Shown here in pieces: positions 1-11,100 of a stretch of DNA of 31,131 bases. The stretch lies in contig FN649751.1 in the NCBI GenBank assembly GCA_000310025.1, positions 2,773,355 to 2,804,485 on the forward strand, given 5' to 3'. This DNA is from Ectocarpus siliculosus. Its lineage: Eukaryota > Sar > Phaeophyceae > Ectocarpales > Ectocarpaceae. Position numbers and translations under genes: made by a program. The notes below the pieces were generated by a model. It did no database searches. It was not told the origin of the DNA and was given only the letters and a program-made list of their open reading frames with translations. The number at the start of each line of letters is the position of its first letter. Within the stretch, counting starts at the first letter, position 1.

Positions 1-1311
1 TTCTAGTTCTACGTTCCCAACGTCTGCCTTCGATGTCTCTTCTTCTTTTTGGGCCCATGCGTCCACCTCCTCCTTAAACACTTGGTCAAAATCTTCATTC
101 TCCGAAGGCACTCCAAGTCTCTTGTAGTGTCCTGCTAGAACTTCCCTTTTTCCCTTCCCACTGCTGACTAGTCCACCGTTCACACCTCGCAATGTTGCTA
201 CCCCTGTATCCCCCCCTTGCGCGGTCTTTTTTACCATCCCACTAATCCCTTCCCACATCTGCTTGACGTTCCCCTCCAGGCCTCCGTTAGCCTTCTGCAC
301 TACCTCGTCCCAAATGCTCTTTTTCTTCTTTTTCACTAGTCCCTTCACCTGTTTCCTCTTGGCCCTGTACTTTTCCCAACTCTCCTCAGACCCCTCACCC
401 AGGTACTGCTTGAAGACTTCTCTACGTTCCCCTATTTCTTCTTTCAGCTCGTCATCCCACCACTTAACCGATACCCCACATCGTACCACCTTTTTTCCCA
501 CTACTCTCTCTGCCGTTGTGTTCACTATGGACTCCCATCCTTCAATCACCCTGTCCCCTGCTGCTTGTACGTCTACCTTTCCGTCTTCGACGCTTCTCAG
601 CAGTTTCCTGAAGGGTTCTACACTACCAGCCAATCCCTTCTGGAATTCATTGCGTGTCCCCTCGTCTCCCAAACGCTCTACTTTCCACCGGAACACTCTC
701 CTCTTTTTCTTACTCTCCGTCTTTCTAGATCGGTCGATGTTTGCCCATATGGGGAAATGGTCGGTCGAGCCTATATCTATCGCACTTACGTGCAGCTCCG
801 GGACCTGTGTGCTCCCCCTATCTACCAGGATGTAGTCGAGGATCGAGTATTCATTGCAAACTGCCCTCTGCCTGGTGAACTCTGGCTTATCGCTTTCCCT
901 CCTACCGTTCAACACCATCAGCTCGTTGCTTCCCAAGAATTCAAGCATCCTCACTCCGTTGTCATTCACTTTGTCTTCTCCGTGCTGCCCGATCGCCTGT
1001 CCTCTACTGGAAGCTTTCCCTACTCTGGAGTTGAAATCGCCCACCATGACAACTTCTCCCTTCCTACTGAACCTCTGGACATCTTCCCCAATTTGTCCGA
1101 AGTTCTCCTGCGCCTTGCTTGCGACTTTCTTCGACGACGGTGGGACGTATACGTTCCCTAGAAACAAATCTTTCTCCCCCCGCTCCCCAGGTATCTTAAG
1201 CCATAGGCTTTCCTCGAACTCCGTTTTCACCACTACTTCCACCACGTCAAACAAGTGTTCCTTGACCAGGAATCCGACTCCCCCCTCCCCCCTTTTCTTC
1301 GGGTCTAAGGG
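1..1311 (-). mobile_element. LINE (non-LTR retrotransposon) ORF2 fragment, APE-type endonuclease plus linker
   Basis: One minus-strand frame is open from about 1311 to the left edge, roughly 435 codons without a stop. It begins in the second half of an APE-like endonuclease domain: a GGVGFLVKE segment, VVMVGDFNSRVGK carrying the catalytic GDFN motif (near 1045), SILDYILVD (near 825), and STDHFPIW with the terminal DH pair (near 745). A basic linker follows, including VKWWDDELKEEIGERREVFK (near 450), typical of the stretch between endonuclease and reverse transcriptase in LINE ORF2. The reverse transcriptase would lie left of the window. The endonuclease N-terminus is absent: upstream of the G/C homopolymer at about 1305-1320 no matching sequence continues, so the copy looks 5' truncated, as target-primed integrations often are. 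The absence of stops suggests a recent copy. It runs in the same direction as the neighbouring methyltransferase gene. Confidence 0.88.
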
Positions 1312-1669
1312 GGGGGGAGGCTCAAAACAAGAGCATGAAAACGAAGAAACTTTCCTTTTCGATGCCGTTCAACTAAACCGTGGAGATCCCGTTCATGAAG
1401 GATACCATCTGCCCTACATCGTCTCAAGGACGATTCCTTCCAACATTGGCGTCGACGAAGCGATGTCTGATTTTGGTTGAAGAGACAGCCAGGGTTCAAA
1501 ATATGGACAACAAACAAAACGGGGGGAAGGGGCACCGTGCTTCCCCCCTGCACCCTGCCCCCCCCCCAGCCTAAGGAAGTCCCTGCGAAAAACCGCACCC
1601 AGGCAGCAAACACCAGTCTACACGTTCGACCTGCTGTCGTCGCACGCAAAACACGCAACACATACGTAC
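1312..1669. other. Flank between the LINE and methyltransferase exon 8
   Basis: This is presumably the start of methyltransferase intron 8, after the GTACGT donor at 1669, running up to the LINE junction. It contains G/C homopolymers near 1525 and 1558-1567. I looked in all minus-strand frames for the expected C-terminal methyltransferase exon (an aromatic, WR-rich segment ending the fold) and did not find one. An open minus frame across 1305-1736 shows no recognisable domain. Confidence 0.5.
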
Positions 1670-1886
1670 CTCGCCGTATATTTCCCCTAGGATCGGCATG
1701 ATCTCTTCCTTGTTCTCGTCCATCCTGCTGAGCCACGCCTCTGACGTCCTGGCGTAGTGGGTCCCGTTGACTCGCCAGTGCCCCTCTATCCTAAGGTCTT
1801 CCTGTGTTGTGCGAGCGATGACATCGCAAGGGATGAATGTAAATGTTTGGTTGCGTGCTCCACAGCTCGACGGCGCCTTTCTTCCT

Positions 1887-1924
<38 letters not shown>

Positions 1925-4900
1925 GCGGTGACTGAGGGCCGCAAAGTGTCAAGGCAAGAGGGCAACCAACAATACAACCGGCGGTGGACCCCCGAGGCGA
2001 AACGGACAGGCGTGACCATCGTGGTAAACATATTTTCAACTGTGCTCCAATCCGGCTTTGTAGGATGCGAGGTCAATGGTCTAACGACTAGGGCATGCGT
2101 TTACATGAGTACCCCCCCCCCCCCCCCGCGCCCCTTGGCCCCCTCCCCTTGCCTGAAAATGAAACAAGAGGGCCTCCCAAGGCATCCTTTCCCCCCAAAA
2201 AAAATACTGCGCCCTCCCCCCCTCCTCCTGGAAGAAGTGGTACGGGTGGTCCTTGTGCTTCAAGATGTGCACTGGCACCAACAAAAGACACGGTGTGGGG
2301 GGCGGCAGAAATAAGAATAAAACGAAACGACCAAAAGATTGAAGCGTGAACGAGTGCAACCAAAGAGCCTGCAAGTCTAACGGAGCGTGCCGATACACAA
2401 AGAGGGGTAGACGCACGCGTACACGACTCGGGGGAGACGTGCATGGTTGGTGAGGGGGATATATATGCGCATGGTCGGATAGCCTCACTTGTTGAATTTT
2501 ACACCAATCCATCTCCTGTCGCAGCAGGCCCGTCAGCGACACGCTCCCTCCCTTTTTTCACGATTATTTTCTATGTTTTGCATATATTTGAATAATTTGC
2601 GATAAACAAGCGTTACTTTCTATATTGTGTAATTGACCTTAGTCACTGCTGCTTTCCTCCCTAGTATGATACCCTCATCCTTATCCCTCCGCGAGAGAGC
2701 AAGCACATAGCGTCCTGTTCAACCTCTCAAGCGGGGCCCCGCCGTCGACCATGGCGAAAAGCTATTGTAGTAGCCCCAACAGCACTGGTGTGGCCAACAA
2801 ACAGCTCACCGAAGAGCTTCCCGCCGGGAGAGAGCCAGCCGCTGATCTTCGCGATGAGGAGCTTGTAGTTCTTCATGTGCTCAAACATCTCTATGCTCAT
2901 CACGCGGTCGAAGGACCCCTTGTCCTCCTCTCCCAGGTCGAACTCATTGATGTCGCCCGTGATCACGCGGACGTTGCCGAACCCTCGCTCCTGTGGTGAT
3001 GATAGTGTTGGCGGTGGTGGTGATGGTGGTCGTCGTCGTCGTCGTGGGTGCGATGGTGGTGGTGGCCATGGTGACGGCATCGGAGGAGGTGAGAATCGTG
3101 AGGGAAACGAAGCCGAAACCCATGTTTCAAAGAACGATATCGTCGACGCCAGAAAAACTACTTCCTATGTACGGCGTGCCAAAAAATGTTCCTCCATGAG
3201 ACTTACATAGCCATTTTGCATCTGCAGCAGAAAATGATAAACACAAACGAGGGCACCAGGCCCAAGAATTCGTGCTACATCATCGGCACACCCAGAGGGA
3301 CCAAACCAACATGGATGAGCAGCACCACTCCCCGCCCTCACCCTGCACTGTCCGTCGATGTACGTCTTCTGCGACGCTGAGTTGGAGATGGACGTGATGG
3401 ACGCGTTGGGGTACTTCTCCGCCAGGAAGAGCGTCAGCGAGCCCCACCCGCAGCCGAGGTCAACGATCTGAGCGACGTGACAACGACCAATGGCGCAGCA
3501 GGATCACAGCGGTGGAGTCGTGGTTTATGAGAACCAATCACGATGTCACCGGTACAAGCTTCTTGTTGCCATCGGGTGGACATTCGTGCGGACGCAATCG
3601 TGAAAAAAACTACGGTTGCTGTCGGGAATTTCGCAACAAACTTCCCCGTATAACGGTGTTTCGATTTTAGCGGCGAAAGACGCGAGGGGAGCGATATGAC
3701 GAATAGACATCGGTACACGAGTAGGTGTTTTCGCTATTCAGAAGAGATGGGAACTAACGTCTCTTTTGGCACTCACAGGGTAGGGTCGCCCCCACACAGA
3801 CGAACATACCGCGGATCGGGGAGAGCAAAAAAAAATCAAGTGTGTATCACCAAAAAAAAAAAAAGGCAAGCCCAACAGAAAAAATAACGGTCGTCGCAGC
3901 GCGTGGGGCCAAAAATCTTAACAATCTCGTCGCCCCCTAGCCCCGGCTCATCCCAGCATGCACTCCGCCTCGAAAATTCCTCCGCAAGGGACGCTCTACA
4001 ACCAATAGTGTCGCGCCCGCAGCCAACAAGCAGCGACAAGCCAAGCCGATGACGACATCTCCGAACCCTGCCGACACCGTCCCGCAGTGGAACACTTCGA
4101 GGAAAAAATACAAGCAAATAGCGAAATGTTGCTTTACGACAGACAAAAAACGCCCAACCCCCTCCACACCTTCATGCCGTCCTCGAGCTTCGCCCTGTCG
4201 CAGTACATCTCGAGCATGGCCACTTCGGATTCTTCGAAGGTGCTGTCGCTCTTGGGCCAGAAGCCCGAGGAGTACTTGAGTCGCGGCCCGAGCGCGAGGT
4301 GGTAGAAGGCCGCGTTCACTTCGTAGTGCTGTTCGTTTGCCGCGTCTGTATTGTTTCGTTTCGGGGGAAGGTTGGGGGTTGGGCACCTGCAGACAGTGTT
4401 GTTGCTTATGCTGTAGAAGCAGAAATGGTACAGTAGTCGTAGTTGTATTTAGTAGTAGTAGTTGCTGTTGTTCCAGTAGTAGTTGTCGCTTTCTTAAGGG
4501 GATCACTAGTTTCTGTTTCGTGAAAAAAGGTTCGTGAAAAACGATTCTTGAAAACGACGAAGGGTCTTCTGCTGCTGCCGTAGCTTTAGTTGGGACTGCG
4601 CCGTTTTGCATTGTCTGACAGTGTTATCGTACATACATGCAACGGGGAGCAGGCTTGCGCGCGCGGGGGCAGAACGGGCTTCAGGCCACGTCACGGTAGC
4701 CAGCTCCAACAGACTACACATGCTGCGGCGGTCGTCAAAAGGTGCTGCGATCGAGAAAACCTGGTGGGTGGGTCGAGCGAGTAGACGGGACACGTGCCTG
4801 ATTCCACGCGCCCGCCAACAAATCAAGCACAAAAACAGAAAAACGCTTCCAAAGATTTTTGCCAAAACGAACGGGGACGGGAAACAAGACCGCTGTCCCG

Positions 4901-7900
4901 TGAGAGAGCCACAGCCGGCACTGGGCGGAGCAGCAGGGATGGCCTACCGCTTCGTTTCAACCTAATTTCCCAAGGCTTTCGAGCTAAGGGCGGCACCGCG
5001 CTGCTGTTCTCTGGTAAAAAAACTACCGCACGGTGCACTAGAGCGAGTCGCTGTCTTCGTGGCGGATGCTGCTGCCCGCCCAGACTCCACACTGACCTTG
5101 CTGAGTCGCGATCGGCATCTTCTTGAGCTCTTCAATGAGAGCCTCCTTGCGAGCTAGCTAGAGCGCCGAGAGGGGCGAGAGGTGTGGGAGGGGTGGGGGC
5201 AGAAAAGTAAGCAGGGCAATCACCAGCGAGAAAGGAAGAGAGAGGCACAGAGCGGGGTGTGTATACACAACACATATATATGGACCGCATGGATTCCGCA
5301 CGACCTGGGCGCCAAACAATTGAATGAGCACTTGAATTCCACGCGCTTGAAGGAAGTACCAATTGCAGAGTACTCCCTTGCTTTCGAGACGCCTATTCCT
5401 CGCATGCAAGACCACTGATGATGGTGCCAATGCCTGTACCGCTTGAAACGGTAGCATACGGCACCTGTGGCATCGACATGCCCGAATTGATCACACACGT
5501 CCCCCACCACGTAACGAAACCACCGAAGGAGTCCGTGTTCAACGTTCCACACCGTCTACTGGCTGATAGCACCCGTGTGTCATGGCTGTTTCCCCAATTG
5601 AATTGAATTTATTTTTCTCGACGAGAGGCGAGCCGTAAGAAGACTTGTTGCCCTGGTGTCGGGATGGTCACGCGCGATTACTGCCAAGAGGTAAAATTGC
5701 TTGACAGTTCGTGAGCTAAGAGAAAATCACAGCAGTCATTCACTTCGCGCTGCGAAAGCCATATTTCTTTGCCTTCTAGTCATCAGGCCTGTCCCCAACC
5801 CTCAACGTTTAATTGTATATTGTTGCGTTTGTTTTTCGGTATGTCTTAGGACGGCTTCACGAACGTTCGTGATGTTGTAGAAGTATATTCACACCAGCCA
5901 TACAAAGGTCTTCTCTCGTCTGCATAAAAATGTCCTCGGAAAATCCCAAAGGCAAACAAAAAGGGAGTGTCTCTTTCTCTCTCTGCGTAGAGTCCGTCAA
6001 CATCATTCCACTACAATACAAATAACCAAGCAAGGAGGGGAACCCTCAGTTTCTCCAGCTACAAATACTAGCCCAAAATATAGGGCTCATGGACGTGTCC
6101 CCTACGGTCTGCTTCCTCCGGAGGTTCTTGACCAAGGTTAACGGGAAGTTGTTCGTGATATTTTTTTTCGGAAGTAAGATTCGACGAACGACTACATTTA
6201 AAGCCAGGCGGGATAGAAAGGAAAGAGCGAAGGCTGAAACGAAGCAAAGGTGACAAAAAAACGCAGCCAACCTGGAAAAGAAGAAGAAATCAGTGGAGGC
6301 TGCAACGCAGGCATGGGTAACCAGAATTTTCATATACATGTCTCTGTTGCAGCCTCCGCTGTTTTCTTCTTCTCGTCCATTTTCGCTGCGCTTCTTGGCG
6401 CCTTTGCTTCATTCAGCCTTCGCTCTTTCCCAAAGAGCACGGTCAGGGAAGTTTCCCCATGTCCATGCCTCCATCGCACCCTCCGCTGTTTTCCTCTTCT
6501 TTGCCCGTAACGCCGCGTGTGTACTTCATTCAGCCCTCGCTCTCCTTTCTACCCCGCCTGGCCTTGAGTGCTGTTGATCCACCGAACACCGAATCATATT
6601 TCCGGAAAATTTATCACGAGCAACTTCTCGGTACAGTTAACCTTCGTCAAGAACCTCCCGCAGAGGCAGGCCGTAGGGCGCACGTCCATGAGTCTTATCA
6701 ATAGGACGAGTACAGCTGACAAAAATGCGTTATTTCTCTTTGTCGTTTCTTGCCACAAAACCTCCTTGGCTTTCTTCTTTGGGGGGCATTGTAGGGGGAA
6801 GGTACAAGCTCGACGCGGAAGCCAAACTAGCGCGCATGTCGGCGGCAACGTCAATCCTCTTCATGTTTTCTGGCGTACTTCCTTGTTCGCGCCACGCTTG
6901 CCCCCCTGTGCGACTCCCTCTTCAGTCGTAGGTCAGGCCACCGTGAAAAACGCCAGGTCACGGGGTCAACCCTGCTTGACCCGGCTTGAACCCTGCTTGA
7001 CCCCGTGTGAAAATCCATGGGTCATCGACAGCAGTTCACCACGGGCCACCTGCCCGCTGGGTTCGGGGTGTAAATTCTACGTATGCGCACCAGTCTCCTG
7101 CCGGAAATCCTGCCCCAATGAAAGCGCGGGGTCTTTCGATAGCGATGGAGCGCTGAGAGGGCTTGCCGTAGGTGACAGGACGTAAGATATCACACTCCCT
7201 TCCACCAGTTTTCACAGCTCCAATACTCCAAGACGAAGAGTATTTATGGCCCAGACGATACGTGTTCGGACAACTTCTCCAAAGACAAATCCGACGCCGC
7301 TATCGGCACCGGCACTGCTGTTTTTTCTGTGGACAAATCGAGCTTTGAAAATCAGTTCAGGATGTGTAGTATCATACGTTATGGTACAGCACGCATCTAC
7401 TGCAGATATAGTCTAGTCTATCTACTCCTCATGTGATGTTCAAATGCATGTCAACTGCTGTTATCCTCATTTTTTTTGACAAAACGAAGCCTACTGCACT
7501 GCGATGCACTGCTGCGCAAGGTGCACTGCTGTTTTCGGTCGGTGTCGGGAAGGTCACGACTGTGCCAACAACCCGCGTGGTAGCATACATACACACAGAC
7601 ACAAACCTGTTCGACTGAGGTGCCCCGAGCGATATCCTGGAGTCGGTGGCCGCATTGTCTCCGAACGCCTGGGGCACCGACAGGAGGCGCAATGTTGGTA
7701 CGTCCAACGATTTCTGTGAAGACACTTTCAGTGTTGGTCGCTAAGGTCCTACAGCAGTAGATAGTTCGCAAATCAGTGGCATTGATTTGAAGGATGACAC
7801 AGCAGCAGCAGCAGCAGCACGGGGTCCCAAACAGCTTATATGACGACTCATGAAACACTAAACAGCGGAGCTTGTCGCTCACCGAATCGAACCACAAAAT

Positions 7901-7979
7901 CAGGCACCACGTTCTTCTCAACGGCTGGCATAACATACGGAGACACTGCCGTGCTGAGTGCATTTATCAGGCCCGCCAT
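1670..7979 (-). CDS. Cyclopropane-fatty-acid-synthase / coclaurine N-methyltransferase-like SAM methyltransferase, 3' end missing
   Basis: Eight exons join in frame on the minus strand: 7979-7883, 7668-7607, 5157-5097, 4345-4170, 3467-3342, 2990-2810, 2271-2153 and 1801-1670 (318 codons). The product starts MAGLINALSTAV. Residues 33-73 give a GVRRQ segment and IEELKKMPIA, then NEQHYEV and LGPRLKYSSGFWP. SAM motif I is VDLGCGWGSLTLFLAEKYP at 134-152. VRVITGDINEFD, SIEMFEHMKNY (206-216) and NGTHYARTSEAWL (286-298) are family hallmarks. Members transfer the methyl group of S-adenosylmethionine to membrane lipid double bonds or to amines; which applies here cannot be told from sequence. Introns are GT-AG except intron 7, which starts GC. 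Exon 7 is degraded at a conserved stretch. The last 40-60 residues are missing; a LINE sits just downstream. The gene may therefore be intact with the LINE in its last intron, or broken. Confidence 0.88.
1802..2152 (-). other. GC-AG intron (methyltransferase intron 7) with AG repeat and C16 tract
   Basis: The exon 7/exon 8 junction reads CAG|GCAAGG at the donor (2152-2151) and ACACAG|GAA at the acceptor (1803-1802). Phase 0 splicing here joins LLFHFQ to EDLRIEGHWRVNG, which is the order expected for the family, so the GC donor is required by the protein. AG|GCAAG is the usual form of a GC donor. The intron holds an (AG)n microsatellite at 1893-1922 and sixteen consecutive C at 2112-2127. Confidence 0.65.
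3001..3066. repeat. GGT/CGT triplet-rich simple repeat
   Basis: Impure GGT, GAT and CGT triplets lie in methyltransferase intron 5 (2991-3341), directly upstream of the exon 6 acceptor on the minus strand. The repeat reads as a pyrimidine-rich tract in the transcript, so it may serve as the polypyrimidine tract of that acceptor. Confidence 0.7.
6066..6712. repeat. Foldback (inverted-repeat) element in methyltransferase intron 2
   Basis: The left arm, about 6066-6317, and the reverse complement of the right arm, about 6458-6712, align over roughly 250 bp at an estimated 75-80 percent identity by eye. Shared blocks include CTCATGGACGTG (6086 and, inverted, 6681-6692), GGAGGTTCTTGAC, AAGGTTAAC, GCCAGGCGGG and TAGAAAGGA. 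The 140-bp spacer holds a further partial copy of the right arm's beginning (about 6346-6434 against 6463-6553), so there is also a direct repeat. No transposase is seen. This may be a MITE-like or foldback transposon, or an inverted duplication. If transcribed with the gene, it would form a long hairpin in the intron. Confidence 0.7.
6959..7007. repeat. Perfect 11-bp inverted repeat containing a direct repeat
   Basis: CACGGGGTCAA at 6959-6969 pairs with TTGACCCCGTG at 6997-7007 across 27 bp. Inside, AACCCTGCTTGACC occurs twice (about 6968 and 6989). It lies in methyltransferase intron 2, about 250 bp right of the foldback element. Function is unknown; it could be a hairpin or a transposon-end remnant. 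Confidence 0.6.
7799..7818. repeat. CAG trinucleotide run
   Basis: Six to seven tandem CAG units lie in the short first intron (7669-7882) of the methyltransferase gene. On the gene's strand this reads CTG. It is non-coding in this model. Confidence 0.75.
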
Positions 7980-8191
7980 GTTGCCGAAGCTGCTGGTGCG
8001 CTAAGCTCTCCCACGCAGTGACAAGCCCTGCCTGCCTGCCTGCCTGCCTGATCATCAAACCTGCTGGGAGGGGGGGAGTGACGAAGCTCCCGAGATCCGC
8101 GGAGCCCCCAGGTGCGGTGTTGCCACTGCCGACCTGTACCATCATCATCTGTCATCACTCTCACTTCACCGCATTCCGCTGAACAACAACG
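7980..8191. promoter_or_regulatory. Divergent intergenic region between methyltransferase and SSU72, with (CCTG)6
   Basis: The start codon of the minus-strand methyltransferase (7979) and that of plus-strand SSU72 (8192) face away from each other across 212 bp. Both 5' UTRs and core promoters must fit here unless untranslated exons lie elsewhere. No TATA box is evident. The only clear feature is six CCTG units at 8027-8050, then a G-run near 8070 and a CA/CT-rich stretch before the SSU72 start. A shared bidirectional promoter is inferred from geometry alone. Confidence 0.55.
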
Positions 8192-11100
8192 ATGAAGAGA
8201 GCTCGCGACCAGAGTAGCACGATTGTAGACACGGGGAATCATCACGCCGTCGTGGGCCCTGCCCGCGCCGCGGCCTCTCCCGCCGTCGTCCCCGACGGCG
8301 GCGCGCGCGTTTCGGAGACGACAACATCAAAGCCGACCCTCCTCCCCCCCCCCCCCCCGATACAGCCCTTCTCTGACGACTCCGACGACGCACGTCCCGC
8401 CGGCGATGCGTTGTCATCGTCGTCGTCGTCTTCCTCATCCTCAGCCGGTGGCTCCGCCGCCGCCGAAGAGGGTAGAAGGAAGAGAGCGAAGAGGGAGCCA
8501 CAGCAGGAGCTGGAAGGGTGGAGAGCTGCGGCCAACGCTATTTTGTCGGCGGGAGTAAAGGAGGATGGGGCGGGTAGTAGAAGTAGTAAGGGAGAGAGCA
8601 GCGGCAGCTCGAGGAAGAGCTTCGCCGTGGTGTGCTCGAGTAACGTGAACAGGAGTATCATGGCAGAGATCTTGCTCAAGGAGCACGACATACGGGCTCA
8701 ATCGTACGGGACGGGCAGGTACGTCTCTTGTGTTGTGTTCGTGTTTTCTCCTTTTCGCCCGCGCCAACGAAACCCCCGACACGTAGCCCGAAATGTTATT
8801 TTTCGAACAATTTGCGTAACGTGGCAACCTTGATGACATGTCAAAGGCACAGGCAACCGAGTCGCTGTTCTCCTTGCCCTAAATACGTACGCTCGGATGG
8901 AACGGGAAACATTGATTTCTGGTAGCGGACTGCTGTGATTTCAATTTTTAAGCGATTCCCTTCCTCCTTCAACGATTTTAGCTTGCACGATTTTTAAGCG
9001 ATTCCCTCCTTGAACGATTCCACACACGACTCAACGATAAAAGCCCCGTTGGACGAAGACAAACAGCAGTCGGAGGGAAAGTATCAAGTGGAAAATAGAC
9101 ACCCACACACCCACGCGCATCACAACAGCAACCCCCCGTCAAACGCCTCATCAACACAGGGTCGATGTGTGCAGAGAGTTAAAATCTATTTTGTGTTTCA
9201 TCCGGAGTATTTTTCGAATGTCAAGTCTTTTCTTTAGACCGTTTCCGTAATTTTTCTGGACGCTTCGGCTTGGCTGGCGTAGTACCGCAAATTCGTTTTG
9301 TTCTCCACCTCCGTTCTATGGCAAGTTCCATCCTTTGTTATCTTTGCGGGCAGGACTTTATCGACATGTTAACATAGCAAGGACTTGTATAAATTTAACG
9401 AGCAAGATGGAATGAAAATGTCATCGAATTTTGATTTTTTTTGTTCAAGCACGAATTGAATCGGAGCAAGTTTGCCTCCTGCAGTATACCGATCCAAGCA
9501 GCGATGAATCGCTCCGCGCGTTTCCCGCAATCTCAACACGTGGTAAAGCAACGCTGTCAGTAGTGTTGAGTTATATGGGTTAAATTTCCTGCGTAGTGGC
9601 GTGGCGTGTTCAGAGCTTTGCGTTGTGTTTTCTCTGTCAACAAGAATGCTGTTGAGAATTGGAGCGATGCATATATATCGATGCAACTATTCGCTACGCA
9701 GGGGCACAGGGGTTGGGTATGGACAATATAGACACCCATGTTGCAAGCCCCCACAATTTTTTTAATTTTTTTTTCAAGGCATCGATCACGCGGAGCCCCC
9801 ACAGCGGCCGAATTCCTATGGGCCGTTATTCGTCTATACCTCCGGCTGTAGTGGTGATCCAAAATGTGGCCAATCCTCTTTCTTTTGGGCATGTCTCTAA
9901 CAATACTCTACAGCGTGGGGCCATCAAAATTTAATATTTGAACTGGATCGTTTGTTGAAGGTGTACAAAATACAGAGCGTTGAAGATCAATTGTCGGGGG
10001 ATCATGCCGAGAATTTCAAACAAAGTTGGAGGTAGACGCACGGGGTGTGTTTGGTCGATACAGTATAGGCGACAGAGTGCTTCACTGGGACGACCCTGGT
10101 AGTGGCGATCCAAAATTGCACAATGCTTCCTATGCCTATGTAATCCACTTAAGTCTCGAGCGAGTTCGTCAACGCCTTCGCAGGTGTATAGCAGCGGGAA
10201 GCTTGTGCTCACAGCTGCCAAACGGGCTTGAAGCAGCAGCTCTTTCGTTTTTCATCGCGCGGAATTTGCCGGGTTTAGAGCGAAACCAGGGCAAACCAAA
10301 TGTCTGCGCGTGTATAACATGACATGCATGAGGTATCCTGCTGATTGCATATCACGTAGCCATCGTGTGGGGAGCACCAGCGGTGACAAAGGTGTGCACC
10401 AGATGGTGTCACAGGGCAACACCTCATGGGGGCTCACGCGGGGTACCATCGATTTTCTCGGAGCCCCTTTTGTCATATCTCGTTTGCTTTGCTTTTTGTG
10501 TAAAACTGCAACCCGGGTTTAGATTACTTCAGGAGGACACTTACGGAGGTTAAGTGTTCATTTTTTTCACCTGCAACGTAAACCGAGACGAATAGCCCAA
10601 CCCGTAAATGAGAGGTTTTACCGATCGCTCGAGCAATGCCTCGTATGATCTGGGAGGAGAGCCTTCGACCCCAACATTGATGTGGCATTGACTTGAAACT
10701 TCTCTTCAGCATTGATCCAGCTGGGGGTTGTTTGCCTTGCCAAATATTGCCCCAATTGCGCGTTCAACGAATATCAAGCAGCGCGCATACCTCCTCCCTG
10801 AGCCCGACAATTCCAGGGCGACGGATCCTGCCCTCATTTTCCGTGATTACTTCAGTCGTTTTTTTTAGTTCGGTGCCCACTGCTGTGTCTGTCTCCTGGA
10901 GAGCAAGAACGTGACCTTATTTTGACAGCTTCAAGTGAAGAGCAGAGAGACTCAAATGGATTTTTTCGGTCCTCGGTGGCTCAGCCCAAAAAACCTGAAC
11001 CTCATTGTCCCACAGAAAACGTTCGTGGCAAATATCTCGAGTCTTGATCGATGAATAATGAGGCCCCATGGCGGCTCTCAAATCGGGAAGGAACAACCCA

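Noticed and set aside
263-1480. Plus-strand open frames over the LINE
   Set aside because: They are shadows of the minus-strand endonuclease frame, which carries the real motifs.
9800-10150. GTAGTGG(T/C)GATCCAAAAT occurring twice
   Set aside because: Similarity does not extend convincingly beyond about 20-30 bp.
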